Source: SHZI01 sp964417725 (GTDB lineage: Bacteria > Pseudomonadota > Gammaproteobacteria > Steroidobacterales > GCA-2729495). Taken from it: a stretch of 64,000 nucleotides of DNA. The stretch covers positions 60,592-124,591 of the forward strand of contig CAYQIV010000007.1 of the NCBI GenBank assembly GCA_964417725.1. The letters are read 5' to 3'. The stretch's first letter is position 1. Each line of letters opens with the position of its first letter. The position numbers and the translations under genes were made by a program. The notes beneath the pieces were generated by a model. It was not told where the DNA came from and did no database searches. It saw only the letters and a program-made list of their open reading frames with translations. Shown one piece after another: positions 57,664 through 64,000 of this stretch.

Positions 57664-58828
57664 GGCTGTCGGGGTCTTCCACTGGCGGGACGAGCGAATC
57701 GACGTACTCTACTACCTCGAGACCGAAACCCGAAATGCCGTGCATCTGCTTTGGCGCACTCAGCACACGCATGCGATGCACGCCGAGGTCGCGGAGAATC
57801 TGGGCGCCGGTGCCGAAAGTGCGCAGCACGCCGTCGCCCGAGGCGCGCGACGCGGTGGCCTGCTGCACCTCGCCGCCCAGCGCGCGAACCATGCCAACCA
57901 GCTGCCGCGGGCTCTCACCATAACGCAACAGGATGACGACCCCGCGGCCTTCGGCCGCGATCCGACGCAGCGCATCGCGCAATGGCCAGCCGAAAACCGG
58001 GCCGTGGATGCCGATGACATCACCGAGGGTGTCCTGGACGTGCACGCGCACCAGCGGCGGGTCGGGAAGCGACAGGTCCCCGCGCACCAGGGCGAGGTGC
58101 ACGGTACGGGCAACGTGATCTTCGTAGCAGAGCAGACGGAAATCGCCGAAATCCGTCGCCACGCACTGATCGGCAATGCGTTCGACGGACTCCTCGTGCT
58201 GCAGGCGATAGCGGATGAGGTCGGCGATGGTGCCGATCTTGAGCCCGTGGGTGGCAGCAAAGCGCTCCAGTTCGGGGCGCCGGGCCATGGTGCCATCCTC
58301 GTTGAGGATCTCGACGATCGCCGCCGCGGGCTCAAGGCCAGCGAGCCGCGCCAGGTCGCAGCCGGCCTCGGTGTGGCCGGCACGCGTCAACACGCCCCCG
58401 GGCTGGGCCATCAACGGGAAGATGTGCCCGGGCTGGCGCAGGTCCTCGGGGCGCGATTCGGCGGCCACCGCGACGCGGATGGTATGCGCCCGGTCATGCG
58501 CGGAGATGCCGGTCGTGACGCCCTCCGCCGCCTCGATCGAAACCGTGAAGTTGGTCGACTGCTGGCGATCGGTGTCGCCGACCATCAGGGGCAACCGCAA
58601 CTGCTCACAGCGCGAACGCGTCAGCGTCAGGCATACCAGCCCGCGGCCATAGCGGGCCATGAAGTTGACGTCCTCGGGGCGCACGCGCGCCGCCGCCATG
58701 ACCAGGTCACCCTCGTTCTCGCGGTCTTCGTCATCGACGATGATGACCATCCGGCCACGGCGCATCTCACCGATGATCTCTTCCATGGGGCTGAATGCCA
58801 CCGGCCCCGACTCGCCTGTGCTGTTCAT
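57656..58828 (-). CDS. ribBA: 3,4-dihydroxy-2-butanone-4-phosphate synthase fused to a degenerate GTP cyclohydrolase II domain
   Basis: 390 residues. The N-terminal RibB half (about 10-205) is intact: DDEDRENEGDL acidic loop, FMARYGRGLVCL, STNFTVSIEA, HIFPLMAQPGGVL and HTEAGCDL. The C-terminal half (about 210-375) aligns with GTP cyclohydrolase II but the zinc-binding Cys-x10-Cys-x-Cys stretch is replaced by VHVQDTLGDVIGIHGPVFGW with no cysteine, and the RQEGRN catalytic loop reads RYGESPR. It is therefore probably a RibB enzyme with an inactive RibA-like tail, the arrangement called RibBX. A real RibA is then expected elsewhere. It overlaps ribE by 4 bp. Confidence 0.92.
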   Translation of the reverse strand: MNSTGESGPVAFSPMEEIIGEMRRGRMVIIVDDEDRENEGDLVMAAARVRPEDVNFMARYGRGLVCLTLTRSRCEQLRLPLMVGDTDRQQSTNFTVSIEAAEGVTTGISAHDRAHTIRVAVAAESRPEDLRQPGHIFPLMAQPGGVLTRAGHTEAGCDLARLAGLEPAAAIVEILNEDGTMARRPELERFAATHGLKIGTIADLIRYRLQHEESVERIADQCVATDFGDFRLLCYEDHVARTVHLALVRGDLSLPDPPLVRVHVQDTLGDVIGIHGPVFGWPLRDALRRIAAEGRGVVILLRYGESPRQLVGMVRALGGEVQQATASRASGDGVLRTFGTGAQILRDLGVHRMRVLSAPKQMHGISGFGLEVVEYVDSLVPPVEDPDSHA

Positions 58829-59418
58829 CTGGACTCCAGCAATTTCTCGACGTAGCGCGCCACCAGATCGACCTCGAGGTTGACGCGCGTCCCCGTGGTG
58901 TAGTGTTGCATGATCGTGTGCGTCACCGTGTGGGGAACCAGCGTGAAGAACGCCTCGCCACCACCCACATCATTGACGGTGAGACTGACCCCATCGACAC
59001 ACAGCGAGCCCTTGCGCGCCACGTAACGCCGTAACGCCTCGGGCAGTGCGACGCGCATCAGCACGGTGTCACCCTGTGCCGCCAGCGCCACCACCTCGCC
59101 CACGCCATCGACGTGACCGGTGACCAGGTGGCCGCCCAGCGGCTCGGCCATGGTCAGGGCCGGCTCGAGGTTGACCGGGCTGCCGGCGGACAGGGTACCC
59201 AGCGTCGTCACGCGGAGGGTCTCGGGCGACACATCCGCCGCCATGCGGTCACCGCCCGGATCGATGGCGGTCAGGCAGGCCCCGTTGACGGCGACGCTGT
59301 CACCGGGGCGCAACACCTGGCCGGCGAGGTCGCCCAGGCCGATGAGCACGCGGGAGCCCGCCGCTGCCGGTGACACCGCCAGCACCCTGCCGACGGCCCG
59401 CACGATTCCGGTAAACAT
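58825..59418 (-). CDS. ribE: Riboflavin synthase alpha chain
   Basis: Dismutates two lumazines to riboflavin. The 197 residues are two lumazine-binding repeats: MFTGIV at the start, VNGACLTA in the first and VDGVSLTVN in the second, with GGHLVTGHVDG in the linker-proximal part. ATG 59418 overlaps the ribD stop by one base (TGATG), and the 3' end overlaps ribBA by four. The frame is open for 83 codons upstream, all inside ribD. Confidence 0.96.
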   Translation of the reverse strand: MFTGIVRAVGRVLAVSPAAAGSRVLIGLGDLAGQVLRPGDSVAVNGACLTAIDPGGDRMAADVSPETLRVTTLGTLSAGSPVNLEPALTMAEPLGGHLVTGHVDGVGEVVALAAQGDTVLMRVALPEALRRYVARKGSLCVDGVSLTVNDVGGGEAFFTLVPHTVTHTIMQHYTTGTRVNLEVDLVARYVEKLLESR

Positions 59419-60518
59419 CACTCCACCCTCCGCGCCCAGGTCAAGCGCAGGTCGGCCCCGACGCGCCGCACCTCGCGCAGTTCGAATGTCGGCCGCCCGT
59501 CCATGCCGGCGAGGTCGTGGATGGCGAACATGCCACGCGCGCCGTGACCAAGCACCACCGGCGCCTGGTAGACGAGCAACTCGTCGATGAAGCCTGCCTC
59601 GAGGAGCGCACCGTTGAGCCCGGCGCCGGCCTCGACCAGCAACTCGTTGATCGCGCGGCGCGCGCACAGCGACAGCAGCGCCGCGAGGTCGACTCGCCCG
59701 CCGGCACCCGGCAGCACCACGACCTCGGCACCCGCGGCCTCGAGCGCCGCGCGCCGCATCCGCTCATCGCGGCCGGCCACGATGAGCGCCTGCCCCGGCG
59801 GGCGGAGGATCGCCGCGGCGGGCGGCAGGCGCAGGCCGCTGTCGAGAACCAGCCGCAGTGGCTGGCGGCGCTGCCCGTCGTCGGGACGCACATCGAGTCT
59901 CGGGTCGTCGGCGAGCACCGTGCCGATCCCGGTAAGGATCGCCGAGCTGCGCGCCCGCCAGCGCTGGACGTCGGCCCGCGCTGCCGCGGAGGTGATCCAG
60001 CGACTGCGCCCGTCGGCCAGCGCCGTGCGGCCATCGAGGCTCGCTGCGATCTTGCTGCGCACCAGGGGCCGGCCATGCTGCAGGCGATGAACAAAACCGG
60101 CATTGAGGCGGGCGGATTCCCCGGCCAGCACGCCGCCGCAGACCGTGATCCCGGCCGCGCGCAACGCCACCTCACCCCCCCCGGCCACGCGCGGGTCGGG
60201 GTCGCGCAGTGCATAGACCACGCGGGCGATGCCGGCCTTGATCAGCGCATCGGTACACGGTGGCGTCCGGCCATGGTGGCAGCACGGTTCGAGAGTCACG
60301 TAGGCGGTCGCACCGCGGGCCTGCCCTCCGGCAGCGGCGAGCGCCCGCACCTCGGCATGCGGCCCGCCGGCGCGTTCATGCCAGCCCTCGCCGACAACTG
60401 CATCGCCACGGACGAGCAGACAACCGACGCGCGGATTGGGGTCGACGCTGTCGAGGCCACGGCGCGCCAGGCGCAGTGCCTCGACCATCCAGCGACGGTC
60501 GGCGACCGTTTCGGGCAT
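59418..60518 (-). CDS. ribD: Riboflavin biosynthesis deaminase/reductase RibD
   Basis: Bifunctional second and third steps of riboflavin synthesis. The N-terminal deaminase (about 1-145) has the zinc site HAE and PCCHHGRTPPC; the C-terminal reductase (about 146-366) has the KIAASLDGRTA strand, GIGTVLADDPRL and the LLVEAGAGLNGALL loop. ATG 60518 shares its A with the nrdR stop (TGATG); a GTG one codon earlier is less likely. Length is as in E. coli (367). Confidence 0.95.
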   Translation of the reverse strand: MPETVADRRWMVEALRLARRGLDSVDPNPRVGCLLVRGDAVVGEGWHERAGGPHAEVRALAAAGGQARGATAYVTLEPCCHHGRTPPCTDALIKAGIARVVYALRDPDPRVAGGGEVALRAAGITVCGGVLAGESARLNAGFVHRLQHGRPLVRSKIAASLDGRTALADGRSRWITSAAARADVQRWRARSSAILTGIGTVLADDPRLDVRPDDGQRRQPLRLVLDSGLRLPPAAAILRPPGQALIVAGRDERMRRAALEAAGAEVVVLPGAGGRVDLAALLSLCARRAINELLVEAGAGLNGALLEAGFIDELLVYQAPVVLGHGARGMFAIHDLAGMDGRPTFELREVRRVGADLRLTWARRVE

Positions 60519-61021
60519 CACGATTCGTCCGGCAGGAGCGACATCTGGTCGCGGCGACTGTCGGCCGCGGCCAGTTCCTTGAGGCGGTGGATCTCCTCCT
60601 GGAAGGACTCGACGTGCTGAAAGCTGCGATAGACCGAAGCGTAGCGGACGTAGGCCACCTCATCGAGGGCACGCAATTCCTCCATGACCATCTCGCCGAT
60701 GGCGCGTGCCGGGATCTCACGTTCGCCCATGGTCTGCAGGCGGTGGCTGATGCGGGCCAGTGCCGCCTCGATGGCCTCACTGCTCACCGGGCGCTTCTCC
60801 AGCGCGCGGACCATTCCGCCGCGCAGCTTGGCGTCATCGAACGGCTCGCGGGTTTCATCCCGCTTGATGACCCGCGGCATCACCAGTTCGGCGGTTTCGA
60901 AGGTCGTGCAGCGCTCGCCACAGCGCAGGCATTCCCGGCGGCGCCGCACCTGATGACCATCGCCGGCGAGGCGTGAATCGATGACCTTCGTCTCGGCGTG
61001 ATTGCAGAACGGACAATGCAT
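60518..61021 (-). CDS. nrdR: Transcriptional repressor NrdR
   Basis: ATP/dATP-sensing repressor of ribonucleotide reductase genes. The 167 residues have the zinc ribbon (Cys3, Cys6, Cys31, Cys34) with the DNA-binding RRRRECL stretch, then the ATP-cone (PRVIKRDETREPFDDAKLRGGM onward). The motif VAYVRYASVYRSF near the end is family-typical. ATG 61021 is fixed by the zinc ribbon; the frame is open upstream into glyA. It lies 31 bp after glyA, the conserved glyA-nrdR-ribD order. Confidence 0.96.
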   Translation of the reverse strand: MHCPFCNHAETKVIDSRLAGDGHQVRRRRECLRCGERCTTFETAELVMPRVIKRDETREPFDDAKLRGGMVRALEKRPVSSEAIEAALARISHRLQTMGEREIPARAIGEMVMEELRALDEVAYVRYASVYRSFQHVESFQEEIHRLKELAAADSRRDQMSLLPDES

Positions 61022-61052
61022 GACGGCCGCCCGGCACCGGTACCGTACGGCC

Positions 61053-62315
61053 TCAGCCGGCGACCGGCCCGTAGACCGGAAACCGGCTGCACAACAAGCC
61101 GACCTGCGCCCGCACCCGTTGGATGCGCTGCGCATCGTGGATGTCGTCGAGGATATCGGCAATCCAGCCGGCCAGTTCGCGCACCTCGTCGGGGCCGAAG
61201 CCGCGGGTGGTGATCGCCGGCGTACCCATGCGCAGCCCACTGGTCACGAAAGGTGAGCGCGGGTCATTGGGCACGGCGTTCTTGTTGACCGTGATGTGGG
61301 CCGCGCCCAGCGCTGCATCGGCATCCTTGCCGGTGATGTCGCGGCCGCTGAGGTCGATGAGGAACATGTGGTTCTCCGTACCCCCGGAAACGATGCGGTG
61401 GCCGCGCGCCGCGAGCAGCTCCGCCAGAAGCTTCGCGTTGGCCTTGACCTTGCGCTGGTAGTCGCGGAAGTCGGGCTGCATCGCCTCAAGCAGCGCCACC
61501 GCCTTGGCCGCGATGACGTGCATCAGCGGGCCACCCTGCATGCCCGGGAAGACCAGCGAATTGATCCGGCGGGCGATGTCGCCATCCTCGCGGGCGAGGA
61601 TCAGGCCGCCACGGGGCCCGCGCAGGGTCTTGTGGGTGGTGGTGGTGGTGACATCGGCGATCGGCACCGGGTTGGGGTATTCGCCGGCGGCCACCAGTCC
61701 GGCGACGTGCGCCATGTCGACGATCAGGTAGGCGCCGACCTGGTCGGCGATGGCCCGGAAACGCTGCCAGTCGACGACCTGGGAATAGGCGGAAAACCCG
61801 GCGATGATGGCCTTTGGCCGGTGCTCGCGGGCCAGCGCCTCCGCCTGTGCGTAGTCGATGAAGCCCCGCTCGTCGAGGCCGTAGGAGACGAACCGGTACA
61901 GCCGGCCCGAGAAATTGACCGGCGCACCATGGGTCAGGTGGCCACCGTGCGCCAGGCTCATGCCGAGGATGGTGTCTCCCGGCTCGAAAAGCGCCATGTA
62001 GACCGCTGCATTGGCCTGCGACCCGGCATGCGGCTGGACGTTGGCCCAGGCCGCGCCGAAGAGGGTCCTGGCGCGACTGATGGCCAGCGTCTCGGCAACG
62101 TCGACATGCTGACAGCCGCCGTAATAGCGCTTGCCGGGATAGCCTTCCGCGTACTTGTTGGTAAGCACCGAACCCTGTGCCTCGAGGACCCGCGGACTGG
62201 CATAGTTTTCCGAGGCGATGAGCTCGATGTGGTCTTCCTGGCGCTGCCGCTCGGCGTCGATGGCGCCGGCCAGTTCAGGATCGAAACCGGCGATGGTCCA
62301 GTCCTTGGGGAACAT
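61053..62315 (-). CDS. glyA: Serine hydroxymethyltransferase
   Basis: PLP enzyme interconverting serine and glycine, charging tetrahydrofolate with one-carbon units. The 420 residues carry the PLP lysine Lys229 in TTTTHKTLRGPRGG, the same number as in E. coli, together with ELIASENYAS, YAEGYPGKRYYGGC and HAGSQAN. ATG 62315 with GGAG about ten bases upstream sets the start. It heads the long operon that runs through nrdR and the riboflavin genes to pgpA. Confidence 0.97.
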   Translation of the reverse strand: MFPKDWTIAGFDPELAGAIDAERQRQEDHIELIASENYASPRVLEAQGSVLTNKYAEGYPGKRYYGGCQHVDVAETLAISRARTLFGAAWANVQPHAGSQANAAVYMALFEPGDTILGMSLAHGGHLTHGAPVNFSGRLYRFVSYGLDERGFIDYAQAEALAREHRPKAIIAGFSAYSQVVDWQRFRAIADQVGAYLIVDMAHVAGLVAAGEYPNPVPIADVTTTTTHKTLRGPRGGLILAREDGDIARRINSLVFPGMQGGPLMHVIAAKAVALLEAMQPDFRDYQRKVKANAKLLAELLAARGHRIVSGGTENHMFLIDLSGRDITGKDADAALGAAHITVNKNAVPNDPRSPFVTSGLRMGTPAITTRGFGPDEVRELAGWIADILDDIHDAQRIQRVRAQVGLLCSRFPVYGPVAG

Positions 62316-62383
62316 TCGGGGGGGTCTCCGTGCGTGGCGGGCCGACATTCTACCCGACCCGGCCCGGGGCCCGCGCCGCCCCT

Positions 62384-63337
62384 TCAGTGTGCGGCGACCA
62401 GTGCACCGACCACCGCGGTCCATGCTGCGGCGAGGTTGCCGCGGTCGTAACCGCCGCCGCCCAGTACCAGCAGCCGGCCCCGGGCGTGACGCCCGGCGAG
62501 GCGGCAGAGGCCCTCGGCAGCCCGGCGATGACTGGCGGCGGTGAGCCGCAGGTGGGCAATGGGGTCGCCGCCCAGACTGTCGGCACCGCACTGGAGGATG
62601 AAAAATTCGGGCGCATGGGCGTCGAGAAATGCCTCGACCTGTTGCCAGGCGCCGGCAAAGGCCTCATCACCGCTGCCCGGGGCCAGCGGCAGGTTGCACT
62701 TGGTGCCGAGTGCCGCACCGCGACCCCGCTCGTCGGCGTGTCCGGTACCGGGGTAGAGGCAGCGGCCATCTTCGTGGATGTCGGCAACGATGACCCCCGG
62801 GTCATCCTCGAAGGCATAGAACACGCCATCGCCGTGGTGCGCATCGATATCGACGTAGGCGATGCGCGACAGGCCATGACGCCGGCGCAGCAGTTCGATC
62901 ACCACGCCGCAATCGTTATGGACACAGAAGCCGGCGGCACGGTCACGCCGGGCATGGTGGAGGCCGGCGATGGGCACAAAAGCGCGTTGGCAATCGCCTG
63001 CCATGATGCGCGACATGGCGTGAATGCCGGCCCCCACGACCGCTGCTGCCGCCCTGTCGATCCCCGGGCGGGCCGGCGTATCGCCCGCATCGAGAAAACC
63101 GCACCCTTCGCGACACAGCTGCGCGACGCGCGCGACGTGCGCCGGGGTGTGGAAGGCCGTCAGCTCATCCGGCGTGGCTGCACCCGCATCCTCGCACACG
63201 ACCTGCGCCGCCAGCCCGCACTCCTCGAGCGCCGCATGGAACACGTCGTGGCGGTCGGCGCCAAAGGGATGCCCCTCACCGAAGCCGTAGGCCGCCATCC
63301 CCCGCCCCTTGAGAACCCTCACCGGTACGGGTTGCAT
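62384..63337 (-). CDS. Histone deacetylase family protein (AcuC/HDAC-like)
   Basis: A 317-residue zinc amidohydrolase of the arginase/deacetylase fold. The zinc ligands sit in YVDIDAHHGDGV (Asp, His) and the aspartate further on in QCGADSLGGDP; GLHHARRDRAAGFC contains the tandem catalytic histidines, and the GGGGYD loop the transition-state tyrosine. Substrates in bacteria range from acetylated proteins (AcuC, acetyl-CoA synthetase) to acetylpolyamines; this sequence does not decide between them. GGAGG eight bases before ATG 63337 is a strong ribosome-binding site. It is divergent from ettA; glyA starts 68 bp downstream of its stop. Confidence 0.9.
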   Translation of the reverse strand: MQPVPVRVLKGRGMAAYGFGEGHPFGADRHDVFHAALEECGLAAQVVCEDAGAATPDELTAFHTPAHVARVAQLCREGCGFLDAGDTPARPGIDRAAAAVVGAGIHAMSRIMAGDCQRAFVPIAGLHHARRDRAAGFCVHNDCGVVIELLRRRHGLSRIAYVDIDAHHGDGVFYAFEDDPGVIVADIHEDGRCLYPGTGHADERGRGAALGTKCNLPLAPGSGDEAFAGAWQQVEAFLDAHAPEFFILQCGADSLGGDPIAHLRLTAASHRRAAEGLCRLAGRHARGRLLVLGGGGYDRGNLAAAWTAVVGALVAAH

Positions 63338-63347
63338 CGGAACGCCT

Positions 63348-63370
63348 CCCCGGCCGATCGCCGGCCGGGG
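63348..63370. promoter_or_regulatory. Perfect 9-bp inverted repeat in the HDAC/ettA divergent gap
   Basis: CCCCGGCCG and its complement around a 5-base loop, starting beside the ribosome-binding site of the deacetylase gene. On the minus strand a perfect TATAAT (63371-63376) abuts the repeat, without a -35. As RNA it would be a very stable hairpin just upstream of the deacetylase start. Confidence 0.5.
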
Positions 63371-63379
63371 ATTATAACT

Positions 63380-63408
63380 TTGCAACCCCTGCCGGCCTTC
63401 CGGATAAT
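63380..63408 (+). promoter_or_regulatory. Candidate ettA promoter
   Basis: TTGCAA (63380-63385, four of six), exactly 17 bp, GATAAT (63403-63408, five of six) on the plus strand, 38 bases before the ettA start codon. Spacing and distance are good for a sigma-70 promoter. Confidence 0.5.
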
Positions 63409-63446
63409 GCGCCGGTCCGATTCATCCTCTCCTGCAAGGGTTTTCC

Positions 63447-64000
63447 GTGGCGCAATACGTCTACACGATGAGCCGTGTCGCAAAGGTGGTGCACCCCAAG
63501 CGCTACATCCTGCGTGACATTTCCCTGAGCTTCTTCCCGGGCGCGAAGATCGGCGTCCTCGGCCTCAACGGCTCGGGAAAATCGACGCTGCTGCGGATCA
63601 TGGCCGGCGTCGACACCGAGTTCGAGGGCGAAGCCCGCCCGCAGCCAGGCACCCGCGTCGGTTATCTGCCCCAGGAACCGGAACTGCCGGCCGGGCGCAG
63701 CGTGCGCGAGATCGTCATGGAGGGGGTTGGCGAGACGCTGCAGCAGGTGGAGCGTTACAACGAGATCAGCGAACGCTTCGCCGAACCGCTCGACGATGAC
63801 GAAATGAACCGGCTGCTCGAGGAACAGGGCCGGCTGCAGGATGCCATAGAGGCAAAGAACGGCTGGGACCTCGAGCGCCAGCTCGATATCGCTGCCGATG
63901 CGCTGCGCCTGCCTGAATGGGATGCGCGCGTCGATCAACTCTCCGGCGGCGAACGTCGGCGCGTGGCGCTCTGCCGGCTGCTGCTCTCCGAGCCCGACAT
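63447..64000 (+). CDS. ettA: Energy-dependent translational throttle protein EttA (ABC-F), 3' end outside window
   Basis: ABC-F ATPase that binds the ribosomal E site and gates entry into the elongation cycle according to ADP/ATP. The 184 visible residues follow E. coli EttA closely: AQYVYTMSRV at the start, Walker A GLNGSGKST, GEARPQPGTRVGYLPQEP, the arm region and the ABC signature LSGGERRRVALCRLLL. The start is GTG 63447 with AAGGG about seven bases upstream. The gene runs off the end of the window before Walker B of the first domain, so the second ABC domain cannot be checked. Confidence 0.95.
   Translation, partial: MAQYVYTMSRVAKVVHPKRYILRDISLSFFPGAKIGVLGLNGSGKSTLLRIMAGVDTEFEGEARPQPGTRVGYLPQEPELPAGRSVREIVMEGVGETLQQVERYNEISERFAEPLDDDEMNRLLEEQGRLQDAIEAKNGWDLERQLDIAADALRLPEWDARVDQLSGGERRRVALCRLLLSEPD

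Noticed and set aside
1..64000. Search for horizontally acquired islands, insertion sequences, integrases or toxin-antitoxin pairs
   Set aside because: None was seen. Gene density, base composition and gene order look chromosomal throughout, apart from the small unexplained pair at 21150-22602.

Overview
The window is GC-rich chromosomal DNA packed with housekeeping genes. Gene order and protein sequences point to a gammaproteobacterium: yafS-rnhA-dnaQ; tig-clpP-clpX-lon-hupB-ppiD with tRNA genes; asd-fimV-truA-accD-folC-dedD-cvpA-purF; prmB-aroC; glyA-nrdR-ribD-ribE-ribBA-ribH-nusB-thiL-pgpA; and epmA/efp/epmB. Several of these blocks have the order seen in Pseudomonas and relatives, but some familiar members (trpF, leuB, dxs/ispA) are missing. 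The species cannot be named from the sequence. I saw no insertion sequence, prophage or CRISPR array.

Layout: (1) 1-8906, an acyltransferase-like fragment facing a tightly coupled sugar-nucleotide operon (UDP-HexNAc dehydrogenase, UDP-GlcA 4-epimerase, pgi, ugd, manC, manB) that would supply an acidic, mannose-containing surface polysaccharide. (2) 9051-14555, DNA repair/replication (dnaQ, rnhA), fabI, the periplasmic chaperone ppiD, tRNA-Asp and tRNA-Val, and HU. (3) 14765-20809, the Lon/ClpXP/trigger-factor proteostasis block and tRNA-Leu. (4) 21150-23184, a flavin-reductase-like gene, an exported NTF2-like protein and a four-tRNA operon (Pro, Arg, His, Lys) with a clear sigma-70 promoter. 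(5) 23370-31792, folD, an exported cyclophilin, lpxH, a receiver-kinase fusion, purF, cvpA, dedD, folC, accD. (6) 31824-38862, truA, fimV, asd, aroC, prmB. (7) 38984-42553, psd and the complete EF-P beta-lysylation set. (8) 42670-46700, a FimX-like degenerate GGDEF/EAL protein followed by a second, smaller FimV-like LysM protein. (9) 46734-50904, topoisomerase IV. (10) 51075-53514, DUF3501, a CCG-domain Fe-S protein and a rubrerythrin. (11) 53704-55287, xseB and a kinase with a cyclic-nucleotide-binding domain. (12) 55315-62315, the pgpA/thiL/nusB/riboflavin/nrdR/glyA operon. (13) 62384-64000, a histone-deacetylase-family protein and the start of ettA.

The least explained parts are the FimX-like/FimV-like pair, the rubrerythrin/Fe-S/DUF3501 operon with its operator-like palindrome and intercistronic hairpin, the two Ser/Thr kinase fusions, and the flavin-reductase/NTF2-like pair. 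Individual proteins also carry notable changes: glycine in place of the quinolone-contact serine in ParC, and a riboflavin enzyme whose GTP cyclohydrolase half has lost its zinc site. Many starts were set by family alignment and ribosome-binding sites rather than by the longest open frame; doubtful ones are flagged.
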